Source: Nitrospira sp.
Lineage (GTDB): Bacteria > Nitrospirota > Nitrospiria > Nitrospirales > Nitrospiraceae
Length of the DNA stretch: 64,000 nt
Assembly (NCBI GenBank): GCA_036984305.1
Contig: BQWY01000001.1
Coordinates: forward strand, 2,129,501 to 2,193,500
Reading direction: 5' to 3'
A program made the position numbers and the translations under genes. Below the pieces are notes generated by a model. The model searched no databases and had not been told where the DNA came from. It worked only from the letters and a program-made list of their open reading frames with translations. Position 1 is the stretch's first letter. Each line of letters starts with the position of its first letter. Positions 19,239-29,232 of the stretch are shown here, in pieces.

Positions 19239-21668
19239 ATGTTCGAACGATTCACAGACAAGGGTCGGAAGATCATCATCCTAGCCAGAGAAGAGGCTGA
19301 GCGGCACCAAAACGATTACCTCGGCACGGAACATCTGGTTCTGGCTATCCTGCGGGAATCCGACGGCATTGCCCTCATGATTCTCAAGAAGATGGGCCTT
19401 TCGCCCGAGCAAATCCGACTCGAAATCGAGCGCAATCTACCCGGGGGCGGAACGACCATGACCTTCGGGGAAATTCCCTTCAGCCCACGGGTCAAGAAGG
19501 TCATCGAGTACGCCGTCGAAGAAGCTCGCCTCCTCGGTCATAACCATATCGGTAGCGAACATCTGCTGCTTGGCCTGTTGCGCGAGGAGGAGGGGATCGG
19601 GGGAAAGATTCTCCGGAGCCTGGGAGCCAACCTTCTCACCGCACGTCAGCTCACCGTGACCTTTCTGCGGAAGTCTACCCCGCGGGAGCGAGATCGGAAG
19701 AGCAATACACCCGCGCTCGATGAATTCGGCCGCGATCTCACTCAACTTGCACAGGAAGGCCAACTGGACCCGGTGATTGGTCGCTCGGATGAGATCGAAC
19801 GGGTGTTGCAGATCCTGAGTCGCCGGACAAAAAACAATCCCGTCTTGATCGGCGAATCCGGCGTGGGCAAGACGGCGATCGTGGAAGGACTGGCGCAGCG
19901 CATCGTGACGTCCGAGGTGCCCGACAATCTGCTCAATCGTCGAGTCATCGCGCTGGATCTCGGTTCCCTCGTGGCGGGGACGAAGTATCGTGGACAGTTC
20001 GAGGAGCGGCTGAAAGTCGTCATGAAGGAGATCGCCCAAGCCGGCAACATCATCATTTTCATCGATGAGTTGCATACGCTCGTCGGGGCAGGCGCAGCCG
20101 AAGGATCGATCGACGCCTCCAACATGCTGAAGCCAGCGCTCTCCCGAGGTGAGATTCAGTGCATTGGCGCGACGACGCTGGATGAGTATCGTAAGCACAT
20201 CGAAAAGGACGGCGCCCTGAAACGGCGCTTTCAACCGATTTACGTACAACCGCCGAGTGTGGACGAAACCATTCGCATCATCCAAGGGCTTCGCGATCGG
20301 TATGAGGAACACCACGGGGTCGAAATCACGGACGAAGCCATCGTCGAAGCCGTTAAACTCTCAGACCGATACATCACGGATCGCTTCCTGCCGGACAAGG
20401 CCATCGATCTGATCGATGAAACCGGATCGCGCGCGAAACTCCAGACCTACGCGTTGCCGGGAGAGCTGAAGGCGCTGGAGCAAGAGCTCAAGCGAGTCTC
20501 GCGTGAAAAGGAGGTCGCGATTTCCATGCAGAACTTCGAGGAGGCCGTGCGCCACCGAGAAGAAGAGGAACGGCTTCGGAAGCTGCTGGAAGAGTCGAAG
20601 CGTGAATGGAAGAAGAGCCAGGAGAAGCATAAACCCGTCATCAGCAAGGAGGACGTCGCTTACGTTGTCTCAAAAATGACCGGCATTCCGCTCTTCAAGC
20701 TCGAGGAAGAAGAGTCGAACAAACTGCTTCGGATGGAGGAGTTTCTTCACCGCCGTGTGGTCGGCCAGGACGAGGCGATCTCGGCCGTGGCGAGGGCCAT
20801 TCGCAGGTCTCGAGCGGGTCTCAAGGAAACCAAGAAGCCTATTGGGTCGTTTATTTTCCTGGGTCCGACGGGTGTCGGGAAGACGGAACTCGCGCGTGCC
20901 CTGGCTGAATTCCTCTTCAACACTGAGGATGCGTTGATTCGTGTCGACATGTCCGAGTATCAGGAAAAGTTCACCAGCTCCCGACTCTTCGGCGCTCCGC
21001 CCGGATATGTCGGCTACGAGGAAGGCGGACAGTTGACGGAAAAGGTCCGTCGTCGTCCCTATTCGGTCGTCCTGTTCGACGAAATCGAGAAGGCCCACCC
21101 CGACGTGTTCAATGTGCTCTTGCAGGTGTTGGACGATGGGGTGTTGACCGACAGCTTAGGGCGCAAGGTGGACTTCAAGAACACCGTGGTCATCATGACG
21201 TCCAACCTCGGCACCAAGCTTATCCAGCGCAACGTCGCGCTCGGCTTCCAGAGCACCGAAGCGACAGTCCACGAGAAGAAGATCAAAGACGAAGTCATGG
21301 GTGAGTTACGCCGTAATTTCAGCCCGGAATTCCTGAATCGCATCGATGAGATCGTGGTCTTCCATCCGTTGGAGAAGCCGCATCTGTTTGCGATCCTGGA
21401 TATCTTGCTGGCCGAGCTCAACAACCGACTCTTGGAGAAGGGCGTGCAACTGGAGGTCAGTGACGAGGTCAAGCATTGGTTGATACAGGAAGGCTATCAG
21501 CCGCTGTACGGGGCCCGTCCAATGCGGCGGACGATACAGCGTAGCCTTGGCGATCCGCTGTCGGAAGAACTCATCAAGGGACGGTTCAAGGAAGCGCGAC
21601 GCGTGAAGGTTATCTTGAGGGACGGTTCCCCGTCGTTCGAGGAAATCGGCGCGTTGGCGGAGGTGTGA
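19239..21668 (+). CDS. clpC: ATP-dependent Clp protease ATPase subunit ClpC
   Basis: 809 residues, the usual ClpC length. Two Clp-N repeats fill residues 1-145 ([44 protein letters not shown]). AAA-1 has Walker [14 protein letters not shown] and Walker [16 protein letters not shown]-like coiled segment ([15 protein letters not shown]) separates it from AAA-2 with [13 protein letters not shown] and [13 protein letters not shown]. It unfolds substrates for ClpP, which is not in the window. A good AAGGAGG site precedes the ATG, and a strong hairpin follows the gene. Confidence 0.95.
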   Translation: MFERFTDKGRKIIILAREEAERHQNDYLGTEHLVLAILRESDGIALMILKKMGLSPEQIRLEIERNLPGGGTTMTFGEIPFSPRVKKVIEYAVEEARLLGHNHIGSEHLLLGLLREEEGIGGKILRSLGANLLTARQLTVTFLRKSTPRERDRKSNTPALDEFGRDLTQLAQEGQLDPVIGRSDEIERVLQILSRRTKNNPVLIGESGVGKTAIVEGLAQRIVTSEVPDNLLNRRVIALDLGSLVAGTKYRGQFEERLKVVMKEIAQAGNIIIFIDELHTLVGAGAAEGSIDASNMLKPALSRGEIQCIGATTLDEYRKHIEKDGALKRRFQPIYVQPPSVDETIRIIQGLRDRYEEHHGVEITDEAIVEAVKLSDRYITDRFLPDKAIDLIDETGSRAKLQTYALPGELKALEQELKRVSREKEVAISMQNFEEAVRHREEEERLRKLLEESKREWKKSQEKHKPVISKEDVAYVVSKMTGIPLFKLEEEESNKLLRMEEFLHRRVVGQDEAISAVARAIRRSRAGLKETKKPIGSFIFLGPTGVGKTELARALAEFLFNTEDALIRVDMSEYQEKFTSSRLFGAPPGYVGYEEGGQLTEKVRRRPYSVVLFDEIEKAHPDVFNVLLQVLDDGVLTDSLGRKVDFKNTVVIMTSNLGTKLIQRNVALGFQSTEATVHEKKIKDEVMGELRRNFSPEFLNRIDEIVVFHPLEKPHLFAILDILLAELNNRLLEKGVQLEVSDEVKHWLIQEGYQPLYGARPMRRTIQRSLGDPLSEELIKGRFKEARRVKVILRDGSPSFEEIGALAEV

Positions 21669-21716
21669 CCATACCCTTCTTGTCCGCCAACTTGCGCACA
21701 TCACATCGTGGATATG

Positions 21717-21749
21717 ACGGCCTCCGCGGGACGAACCCGCGGAGGCCGT
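21717..21749 (+). terminator. Strong hairpin after clpC
   Basis: A perfect 14-bp stem (21717-21730 with 21736-21749; ACGGCCTCCGCGGG arm) with a five-base loop, 48 bases after the clpC stop and before tsaD. It is followed by TGTAATTT rather than a clean T-run. Confidence 0.75.
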
Positions 21750-21800
21750 GTAATTTACAGAGTTTCCCGCCACCATCGTTTGGAACAGTCTCAACGTTAC

Positions 21801-22838
21801 ATGAAGCCTTCTTCTTTAAAAAATTGCCTCCTGGCCGTCGAAACCTCCTGCGATGAAACAGCTGCAGCCGTCATCGCGCTGGACGGCCCGATCTTGTCTA
21901 ACGTCGTCAGCAGCCAGGTCGATACCCACGCCCCCTACGGCGGAGTAGTACCTGAATTGGCTGCCCGTCGGCATATCGAATCTGTCGATATCGTCGTGCA
22001 ACAAGCCTTGCGCGACGCCAACCGGACATGGAGCCACGTGAGAGCGCTCGCCGCCACCCAAGGCCCGGGGCTGGCGGGAGCACTGTTGGTTGGTTTGAAC
22101 TATGCGAAAGCCTGTGCCTATGCCCTTCGGGTCCCTCTCGTGCTCGTCAATCATCTCCAGGGGCATATGGCATCCGCCTGGATGGGGGCCAGCGAGTTTC
22201 CGCGGCGCGCCGTGCTGCTCGTTGTATCCGGAGGCCACACCCATCTGTACGTTACAGCGGCACAAGGACAGTATCGGCTGCTGGGTCACACGCAGGACGA
22301 CGCCGCAGGCGAGGCCTTCGACAAGGGGGCAAAGCTGCTTGGGCTCGGCTATCCCGGCGGACCGGCGATCGATCGTCTTGCTCGCCAAGGTCGTCCCAAC
22401 GCCCATCGCTTCCCCAGGTCGATGGGGGCGCCTGGCAGCCTGGGATTCAGTTTCAGCGGCTTGAAGACCTCGTTGCTCTATTACCTACGTGATAATCCGA
22501 CGTGGCAGGAACCTCGTCATCTGGCCGATCTCGCCGCTAGTTTTCAAGAAGCGATCGTCGACGTGTTGGTGGCTAAGTCGCTGGCCGCCGTACGACAAGG
22601 CGGGGTTGACGCTCTGGCCGTGGTTGGCGGAGTGTCCGCAAACAGCCGGTTGCGAGAGCGCCTGAACGAAGAATGCAGGAGACGCGGCATTGTCCTCAGC
22701 GTCCCTCCTATGGCACTCTGTACCGACAATGCCGCCATGATTGCCGCGGCGGGCCTCCATGCCTTCCAGGCCGGCCAGACGGCATCGTGGGACGCTGAGT
22801 CTTTTGCAAACCTCCTCCTGCGCGGCTTGGCAGAGTAG
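21801..22838 (+). CDS. tsaD: tRNA N6-threonylcarbamoyladenosine transferase TsaD
   Basis: 345 residues from ATG 21801, giving the family N-terminus LLAVETSCDETAAAVI. The metal-binding HLQGHMASA, the SGGHTHLY motif, DDAAGEAFDKGAKLLGLGYPGGP and late VVGGVSANSRLR are all present. TsaD transfers threonylcarbamoyl to A37 of tRNAs reading ANN codons, with TsaB, TsaE and TsaC made elsewhere. An earlier in-frame start at 21708 would run through the clpC terminator and is rejected. Confidence 0.95.
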   Translation: MKPSSLKNCLLAVETSCDETAAAVIALDGPILSNVVSSQVDTHAPYGGVVPELAARRHIESVDIVVQQALRDANRTWSHVRALAATQGPGLAGALLVGLNYAKACAYALRVPLVLVNHLQGHMASAWMGASEFPRRAVLLVVSGGHTHLYVTAAQGQYRLLGHTQDDAAGEAFDKGAKLLGLGYPGGPAIDRLARQGRPNAHRFPRSMGAPGSLGFSFSGLKTSLLYYLRDNPTWQEPRHLADLAASFQEAIVDVLVAKSLAAVRQGGVDALAVVGGVSANSRLRERLNEECRRRGIVLSVPPMALCTDNAAMIAAAGLHAFQAGQTASWDAESFANLLLRGLAE

Positions 22839-22908
22839 GGGATTACTTCAGCAAGAAATGTTCGATTACGAACCGCCTTTGGTGGGTTAAGCTCAAGAGG
22901 AGCATCCT

Positions 22909-24660
22909 ATTCCACACGTCATCGGGCACACGGCAGGCCTCAAGCCCAGCCAGCTTGTACAACTCGATCATCTGTACCGGCGACGCGTCCCTGCCGATCG
23001 CGTCATCTCGGTAGAATTGGCCCGCACCTGTTCGGCGTTGGCGCTTCAGCTCGCTCGCCCCATCGGCGTACTACTCTCTCGGCGCGGAACAGTCGAGCAG
23101 GTCATTGTTGGACGCGATTGGGCCTCGCCCTTGAAGACGATGCCGCACTCACGCCTAGGCACTCGCTCTCTTCGAGGGGTCCGCCTGATCCTCACATTGC
23201 TCCGCGGCGAGGCTCTCACGCGAGACGATCTGATCAACCTCGCGCTGCATCGTCTGGATTTGCTGGCCGGGCTGGGGGTCGGTCACGATGGGAACCCGGC
23301 ACACCTCCAGTTGGCCACCGTGGCGCCGCCAACATACGCTGGCGCTGGGTCTCCCTATGACGTGCGACCACCGGTCCCCTTTCATACCTTTCAACTCGAA
23401 TGCGATCGGTTCGTACACGAACTGGAATCCAAGCTCGGCAAGGCGATCCGTGGATACGACGTCACAGACGGACGTGATGCGGCCGTCCTAGTGAGCGCAA
23501 GCCCACGAAGCCGCGCGGAACAGGAAGCCAGTCTCGCCGAATTGACCGAACTCGCCGAATCGGCCGGTATCAGAGTGGTCGATCGCGTGGTGCAGCGGAC
23601 GCCGGAGACTCATTCGAAATTTTTGATCGGGAGCGGCAAGCTGAAGGAGGTCGTGATTGCCACACTCCAGCACGGCGCGACGCTTCTCATTGTCGACCAG
23701 GATCTCGCTCCAGCGCAAATCCGAGGCATCGGAGAGGTGACGGATCTTCGTGTCATCGATCGCACGCAACTCATCCTCGACATCTTCGCCCAGCGGGCCC
23801 ATACGCGGGAGGGCAAGGTCCAAGTCGAACTGGCACAGCTTCGGTACCTCCTTCCCCGCCTCTCAGGACACGGTACGACCATGTCGCGCCTTGGGGGCGG
23901 AATCGGGGGGCGGGGTCCGGGCGAGACCAAACTCGAAACCGACCGCCGGCGAGTACGGGATCGCATCGCCCATCTGGAGAAGGAATTGGCTACCTTCGCT
24001 CGTCATCAGGATCAGCGTCGCGCCAAACGGTTGCGTCATGGGGTGCCTATCGTCTCGATTGTCGGCTATACCAATGCGGGTAAGTCCACACTTCTCAACG
24101 TCTTGACCCAGAGTTCCGTTGCGGCCGACCATCGCATGTTCGAAACGCTGGATATCTCGAGCCGCCGTTTGCGTTTTCCGCGCGACCGTGAAGTCATTGT
24201 GACGGACACGGTGGGATTTATCCGCAATCTCCCGAAGGATCTCATGGGGATCTTCCGAACCACTTTGCGAGAACTTCGCGACGCGGACGCCTTGCTTCAC
24301 GTGGTAGATGCCAGTGCTACGAATCCGACCGAGCACATCGCCGCCGTCGAACACATTCTTCGAGAACTGGAACTGGACCATATTCGTCGGATCCTTGTGT
24401 TCAATAAGTGCGACCGCCTGCCGGTAGAGGAGCGTGAAGCCCTGTGCCGCCGGTACGGTGCGCTCGGAGTGTCCGCCCTTGACTCGGACTCGCTTCAGCC
24501 ATTGATCGCCTGCCTGGATCAGACGTTTCTGCACCTGCAACACCGATACCGGGAGTCGGCTGCCTCCTGGCTCGGCGGAACGGAACACGATGCTGAGACG
24601 AAGCAGTCCAACCCAGCATCGGATCCGCCTCCGGTGGCGATCCATCACGCATCGCGGTGA
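22909..24660 (+). CDS. hflX: GTPase HflX, probably with an ATT start
   Basis: About 583 residues if begun at ATT 22909. The first canonical-type start is a TTG at 23017, but the frame is open back to a TAA at 22888, and the extra residues (PHVIGHTAGLKPSQL, LYRRRVPADRVISVELAR) match the N-terminal extension I know from long HflX proteins. AAGAGGAG sits six bases before the ATT, and no ATG or GTG exists in that stretch. The core has the HflX domain (SRLGGGIGGRGPGETKLETDRR), the G domain (VGYTNAGKSTLLN, DTVGFI, NKCD) and a short tail. HflX splits stalled or heat-damaged 70S ribosomes. It overlaps the next gene's possible GTG start. Confidence 0.85.
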   Translation: MPHVIGHTAGLKPSQLVQLDHLYRRRVPADRVISVELARTCSALALQLARPIGVLLSRRGTVEQVIVGRDWASPLKTMPHSRLGTRSLRGVRLILTLLRGEALTRDDLINLALHRLDLLAGLGVGHDGNPAHLQLATVAPPTYAGAGSPYDVRPPVPFHTFQLECDRFVHELESKLGKAIRGYDVTDGRDAAVLVSASPRSRAEQEASLAELTELAESAGIRVVDRVVQRTPETHSKFLIGSGKLKEVVIATLQHGATLLIVDQDLAPAQIRGIGEVTDLRVIDRTQLILDIFAQRAHTREGKVQVELAQLRYLLPRLSGHGTTMSRLGGGIGGRGPGETKLETDRRRVRDRIAHLEKELATFARHQDQRRAKRLRHGVPIVSIVGYTNAGKSTLLNVLTQSSVAADHRMFETLDISSRRLRFPRDREVIVTDTVGFIRNLPKDLMGIFRTTLRELRDADALLHVVDASATNPTEHIAAVEHILRELELDHIRRILVFNKCDRLPVEEREALCRRYGALGVSALDSDSLQPLIACLDQTFLHLQHRYRESAASWLGGTEHDAETKQSNPASDPPPVAIHHASR

Positions 24661-24662
24661 GC

Positions 24663-25307
24663 ATGCCGTCAGGCCAGACACACCGGGTAGCTCGAATATT
24701 GACCGCGCTGGCTCGCCAGTTGCCCAAACCGCGAGTAGAACTCGACCATACGAACCCACTTGAGCTTCTAATGGCTACAATATTGTCGGCTCAATGCACC
24801 GACCAGCGAGTCAACCAAGTCACGCCAGCCTTATTTGCGCGGTACCAGCGGGCCATCGACTATGCCAAGGCAAGCCCCGCCGATCTCGAACGCATGATTC
24901 GATCAACCGGGTTTTTCAAGAGCAAGGCCCGGCGGCTCATTGAGTGCGGGGGCGCCTTGGCCGATCGGTTTCACGGCGAAGTCCCACCAACGATGGAAGA
25001 TCTCACGTCCCTCCCTGGTGTCGGAAGAAAGACAGCCAACGTGTTGCTTGGACACGTGTTCGGGCAGCCTGCCATAGTGGTGGACACACACGTCAAGAGA
25101 GTGGCGCATCGGCTTGGATTGACGACGTCTGACAATCCCGACCGGATCGAACTCGACCTGCAAGGTGTGATTCCACGAAACCAATGGACCGTTGGATCGC
25201 AACGACTGCTCCTGCATGGACGGTATGTCTGCCTCGCACGAACACCCAAATGCGGTGAATGCGCCATCTACGTCGATTGCCACTGGAAAGGGAAACGCCC
25301 GCGATGA
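24663..25307 (+). CDS. nth: Endonuclease III
   Basis: 214 residues from ATG 24663, directly after the hflX stop; a GTG at 24657 would overlap it. The helix-hairpin-helix with the catalytic Lys is LTSLPGVGRKTANVLLG, and the catalytic Asp is in VVDTHVKRVAHRLGL. The C-terminal iron-sulphur cluster loop has Cys spaced 6-2-5 (CLARTPKCGECAIYVDC). It removes oxidised pyrimidines and cuts AP sites. The stop overlaps the yicC start by ATGA, so translation is probably coupled. Confidence 0.95.
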   Translation: MPSGQTHRVARILTALARQLPKPRVELDHTNPLELLMATILSAQCTDQRVNQVTPALFARYQRAIDYAKASPADLERMIRSTGFFKSKARRLIECGGALADRFHGEVPPTMEDLTSLPGVGRKTANVLLGHVFGQPAIVVDTHVKRVAHRLGLTTSDNPDRIELDLQGVIPRNQWTVGSQRLLLHGRYVCLARTPKCGECAIYVDCHWKGKRPR

Positions 25308-26182
25308 TCAGAAGCATGACGGGATTCGGGCGTAAGGAAGTGCCTGTGACCGGAGGTACGCTGGCCATCGAGATTCGAGCGGTGAACCATCGCTTCCTGG
25401 ATGTCCTATGTCGCCTCCCCAAGAGCCTGTCCGGTCTCGAGGAGTCCTGCAAGCAAATGATTCAGCAGCATTGTCAGCGAGGCCGCGTCGAAGTCAGTGT
25501 GACCCTGAACGGCGAGCGACAAGGGCCTCGCGCGGTCTCCGTCGATCGGCAGCTAGCCAAACTGTATGTCTCGGCGCTCCGGGCCTTACAAAGGGAGCTG
25601 CGGTTATCCGGCAAAGTGGACGTCAACCTGGTGGCCGGGTTGCGGGATGTGGTTTCGTTGACCGAGGCCCCTGGTGGCGACCGAAATATACAAAAGACGG
25701 TCTTGCGCACACTGACCGCGGCCGTCCGCGAACTCACTCGCATGCGTGAGCGAGAAGGGGACGCGCTCGCGCGAGACGTCATTGCACATCTCGTTAAACT
25801 CGATGAAGCACACGCCCGCATCGCCCAGCGTGCCCCACGGATTGCGGAGGACGCACTGGCACGGTTAAAAGCTCGCGTCCAAGTCCTTCTTGATTCGAAC
25901 ATGGTGGACGAGATACGCCTGCATCAGGAACTCGCCATCCTTGCGGACCGAAGCGATATCTCAGAGGAATTGGCTCGTTTCCAGTCGCATTGTGCACAGT
26001 TCCGGGCGACACTGGAGCGATCCGATTCAGTCGGTAAGACTCTCGACTTCCTTCTTCAAGAACTCGGTCGCGAGGTCAATACGATCGGTTCCAAGGCGAA
26101 TGACCCCGGCATTACCGCTGACGTCGTCCAAATGAAGACAGAACTGGAAAAGATCCGCGAACAAGTGCAAAATATCGAATGA
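25304..26182 (+). CDS. yicC: YicC-family endoribonuclease
   Basis: 292 residues from ATG 25304, overlapping the nth stop. It has the family start IRSMTGFGRKE, RAVNHRFLDV, the helical middle and the C-terminal FLLQELGREVNTIGSKAND, with a final helical segment. YicC proteins are endoribonucleases linked to small-RNA turnover. The gene is followed 58 bases later by gmk, the usual partner of yicC in many genomes. Confidence 0.9.
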   Translation: MIRSMTGFGRKEVPVTGGTLAIEIRAVNHRFLDVLCRLPKSLSGLEESCKQMIQQHCQRGRVEVSVTLNGERQGPRAVSVDRQLAKLYVSALRALQRELRLSGKVDVNLVAGLRDVVSLTEAPGGDRNIQKTVLRTLTAAVRELTRMREREGDALARDVIAHLVKLDEAHARIAQRAPRIAEDALARLKARVQVLLDSNMVDEIRLHQELAILADRSDISEELARFQSHCAQFRATLERSDSVGKTLDFLLQELGREVNTIGSKANDPGITADVVQMKTELEKIREQVQNIE

Positions 26183-26240
26183 TCACGGTGGATGGACGAC
26201 TGTCACTCCACCCCTCACCGAAAAGGCTTTTCTCGCAAAC

Positions 26241-26882
26241 ATGGAACGGCGCGGCCTCCTTTTTATAGTCTCGGCTCCTTCCGGGACGGGCAAGACCACC
26301 CTGTGCAAGCAGATCGTGACGAATGTCCCCAACGTGTGGCACTCTGTCTCCTGTACCACTCGACAACCACGCCCTAATGAGGAGCACGGCCGCGACTATT
26401 TCTTCGTCGACGAAGCTACTTTTCAGGGAATGGTCGATCGGCAGGAATTCGTGGAATGGGCACGGGTATATGGTCACTGTTATGGAACCCCACGCAAGGC
26501 AATCGACGACCGACTTGATCAAGGGACGGACGTCTTGCTAGAAATTGATACGCAGGGGGCGATTCAGATCAAGAGAAAATTTGATGACGCGATTCTCATC
26601 TATATCCTTCCCCCCTCGCTAAAAGCCTTGCGCACCCGACTCCAGACCCGAGCCGGCGACTCTTCCGAGGAGATCAGGCGACGACTACAGAAGGCACGGG
26701 AGGAAGTGTGGAGCTATCGGGAATACTCCTACATTGTCCGCAACGACGATCTGAAACAATGTCTCAAGGAGCTCGAAAGCATTTTCTGGGCGGAACGCAC
26801 GAAGACGAAGCGCGTTGACATCGCATGGCTGGAAGCGAATTTCATTCTGGACAAAGACGAGAAGGAGATTGAGACATCATGA
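26241..26882 (+). CDS. gmk: Guanylate kinase
   Basis: 213 residues. The P-loop is FIVSAPSGTGKTTLCKQI; GMP-binding motifs SVSCTTRQPRPNEEHGRDYFFV and the lid region follow in order. It phosphorylates GMP to GDP. The stop overlaps the rpoZ start, as often seen for gmk-rpoZ. Confidence 0.95.
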   Translation: MERRGLLFIVSAPSGTGKTTLCKQIVTNVPNVWHSVSCTTRQPRPNEEHGRDYFFVDEATFQGMVDRQEFVEWARVYGHCYGTPRKAIDDRLDQGTDVLLEIDTQGAIQIKRKFDDAILIYILPPSLKALRTRLQTRAGDSSEEIRRRLQKAREEVWSYREYSYIVRNDDLKQCLKELESIFWAERTKTKRVDIAWLEANFILDKDEKEIETS

Positions 26883-27253
26883 GCCTAGACATGCTGCCGT
26901 TGTTACCTGAATACACACCGGACCAGTTCGATTCCCGGCATCGGCTCGTCCTCGTGGCCGCTCAGAGGGCGAAGTATCTGGTTCAAGGAGGAAAAGCAGC
27001 CGGGGCCTCGCGGTTCAACAAGGAAACCACCATCGCCTTGGATGAAGTCCTTCGCGGGCAGGTTCCCTTCCTCCGGGGGAAAGAAGCACGCGATGCCATC
27101 AAGGAAGCGCGGAAAGGCCGCGAGACGGAAAACGAGCGGATGGCGATGATGACCGCAGAGGACGCACGCGAAATCAAAAAAGAACTCAGTAACTACGTCG
27201 ATGACTCCCCGAAGGCCCCCGCGCCTGCCCCGGAACCGGCTGAAGCGGAGTAA
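26879..27253 (+). CDS. rpoZ: RNA polymerase omega subunit
   Basis: 124 residues, longer than the E. coli protein because of a charged, Ala/Pro/Glu-rich tail (APAPAPEPAEAE). The core YTPDQFDSRHRLVLVAAQRAKYL and NKETTIALDEVLRGQV match omega. It helps assemble RNA polymerase and, in some bacteria, binds ppGpp. It overlaps gmk by ATGA and is followed by coaBC after 16 bases, so gmk-rpoZ-coaBC is one operon. Confidence 0.9.
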   Translation: MSLDMLPLLPEYTPDQFDSRHRLVLVAAQRAKYLVQGGKAAGASRFNKETTIALDEVLRGQVPFLRGKEARDAIKEARKGRETENERMAMMTAEDAREIKKELSNYVDDSPKAPAPAPEPAEAE

Positions 27254-27269
27254 TAACGGGCCGAGGACC

Positions 27270-28505
27270 ATGGCCTCTCCACGACTGCACGGTCGGCGCC
27301 TCGTCTTGGGCGTTTGCGGAAGCATCGCATGCTACAAAGCCGTCTCCCTGCTCCGTCTGTTCAAAGCGGAGGGTGCCGAGGTTCGTGTCGCGATGACTTC
27401 GGCGGCCACGAAATTCGTGACTCCCCTGACATTCGAAACCCTGAGCCAGCACCCTGTCGCCACCGAGCAGTTCGCCCGCCACCAAGAAATGGTACATTTG
27501 ACATGGGGGGAAGAGGCCGATGCGATTGTCATCGCGCCCTGCACGGCGAATATGCTGGCCAAGGCCGCATTGGGTTTGGCCGACGACCTCCTGAGTACCA
27601 TGTTGCTGGCCGCCCGTTGTCCGCTCATTGCAGCCCCCGCCATGGATGGTGGCATGTGGGATCATGTGGCGGTACAGACTCACGTTGCGACATTGCGGCA
27701 CAGGGGGGCTACGATCATCGACCCCGAGATCGGGCCACTCGCCAGCGGACGGACGGGGCGCGGACGGCTGACCGCCGAATCGACCATCCTGGAAACCGTC
27801 ATCGAGCGGGTAGCGCCGCGACAGGACTTTTCAGGCCGCCGGGTGTTGATCTCCGCAGGACCGACTCGGGAGCCCCTCGATCCCGTACGCTTTCTCTCGA
27901 ATCACTCATCAGGCAAAATGGGCTACGCAGTCGCAGAAGCGGCTCGGATCCGTGGAGCCGAGGTTATCCTCGTCACGGGACCAACGTCTATCCCCATTCC
28001 ACCTGCCATGGAAGTGATTCACGTGGCCACAGCGGAAGAGATGCACAAGGCCTTGGCGAGCCGTCTTGGCTGGGCCGATCTCGTCGTCATGGCGGCGGCC
28101 GTGGCAGACCACCGGCCGAAGCGCGTATCCTCTCAGAAACTCAAGAAATCTGCAGGTCTGTTGACGCGGCTTGATCTAGAACCCACTCCCGATATCCTGA
28201 CTTCGCTTTCTCGTTTGAAGACGACGCAATGTATGGTAGGCTTTTCCGCAGAAACTGAAAACCTGGTCTCGCATGCGCAGGCCAAACTTCGCAGTAAGGG
28301 GCTCGACCTCATCGTCGCCAATAATGTGTTGGAACAGGGAGCTGGATTCGGCTCCGAAACAAACAAAGTGACGATGATAGATCGCCAAGGTACGATCACC
28401 CATCTTGAACTGATGCCCAAGCGTACCGTCGCCGACCGTCTTCTCGATGTCGCCAGGACACTGATGCAAGGTCCACCTAGACTCGATCATACACCCGGAA
28501 TGTGA
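27270..28505 (+). CDS. coaBC: Bifunctional phosphopantothenoylcysteine synthetase/decarboxylase
   Basis: 411 residues from ATG 27270, with CGAGG upstream. CoaC occupies residues 1-180: LGVCGSIACYKAVSLLR, the substrate loop APAMDGGMWDH and flavin-site residues. CoaB follows: LISAGPTREPLDPVRFLSNHSSGKMG, VVMAAAVADHRP and VGFSAETENL. The pair turns 4'-phosphopantothenate and Cys into 4'-phosphopantetheine for coenzyme A. A start at 27201 would overlap rpoZ. The next gene begins at its stop. Confidence 0.95.
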   Translation: MASPRLHGRRLVLGVCGSIACYKAVSLLRLFKAEGAEVRVAMTSAATKFVTPLTFETLSQHPVATEQFARHQEMVHLTWGEEADAIVIAPCTANMLAKAALGLADDLLSTMLLAARCPLIAAPAMDGGMWDHVAVQTHVATLRHRGATIIDPEIGPLASGRTGRGRLTAESTILETVIERVAPRQDFSGRRVLISAGPTREPLDPVRFLSNHSSGKMGYAVAEAARIRGAEVILVTGPTSIPIPPAMEVIHVATAEEMHKALASRLGWADLVVMAAAVADHRPKRVSSQKLKKSAGLLTRLDLEPTPDILTSLSRLKTTQCMVGFSAETENLVSHAQAKLRSKGLDLIVANNVLEQGAGFGSETNKVTMIDRQGTITHLELMPKRTVADRLLDVARTLMQGPPRLDHTPGM

Positions 28506-28513
28506 CGCGAACC

Positions 28514-29197
28514 ATGCCGGCCGGATCACCTTCCGAACTCCCCCTGTCCCCAAAGGCTCAGCAACTAGCCAGAGAGTGGGCGCAGAACCCTCAATCGAAA
28601 GTGTTCGTTCCGCTGGCTGAGGAATACGCGAGACTTGGCATGCTCCAGCGCGCGGCAATGGTGCTGGAAGAGGGAATTAGCATCTATCCAGGGTACGTGG
28701 TGGCGATGGTGGCGCTGGGCGCGGTGTACTTTGACATGAAGGAGTTTGAAAGCGCCAAGGACGTGCTGGAGGCCGCCATTCAATCTAGCCCCGAGAACAT
28801 GAAGGCCCACCGGGTATTGGCGCAGATCTACGCGGGGGATGGGAATGTCGAATGCGCCCGAAAGTCGTGCACCGTCGTGTTGATGACCAACCCATTGGAC
28901 GAAGAAATCAAAGATCTCGAACGCACGCTCGGAAAATCGGCCTTTTCACCGCCTACACCATCTACTCTCGCAACGCCCAGACAGCAAAGTGGACGTCGCA
29001 GACACGATCGCCACGATGTTCAGGAACAGGTCTCAGGCATCCCTTCTGCCACGGAAGAAGCAAACCCGGCTTCGAGGAAGATACCCGCTCTCACCTCAGG
29101 TCAAGAACTCCCCCGAGTGTCGCCGCATGCGAAACAGATCGCCAGGCTTGAGCGGTGGCTGACCCGCATTCAGACGAGTCGACGGGCCGTCCGTTAG
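28514..29197 (+). CDS. Tetratricopeptide-repeat protein
   Basis: About 227 residues; ATG 28514 or a GTG at 28502 that overlaps the coaBC stop. At least three TPR units are visible between residues 25 and 130 (ARLGMLQRAAMVLEEGISIYP, ALGAVYFDMKEFESAKDVL, AQIYAGDGNVECARKSC). The rest is a polar, Ser/Pro-rich stretch and a basic C-terminal helix (IARLERWLTRIQ). TPRs mediate protein contact; the partner is not known. It is the last gene of the apparent hflX-to-coaBC run. Confidence 0.8.
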   Translation: MPAGSPSELPLSPKAQQLAREWAQNPQSKVFVPLAEEYARLGMLQRAAMVLEEGISIYPGYVVAMVALGAVYFDMKEFESAKDVLEAAIQSSPENMKAHRVLAQIYAGDGNVECARKSCTVVLMTNPLDEEIKDLERTLGKSAFSPPTPSTLATPRQQSGRRRHDRHDVQEQVSGIPSATEEANPASRKIPALTSGQELPRVSPHAKQIARLERWLTRIQTSRRAVR

Positions 29198-29232
29198 GCC
29201 CATCGGCGACATTCACGCCTTCTTCTCCGCAT

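Noticed and set aside
27201-27269. Longer start for coaBC
   Set aside because: Overlaps rpoZ and adds an Arg/Pro-rich stretch absent from the family; ATG 27270 fits.
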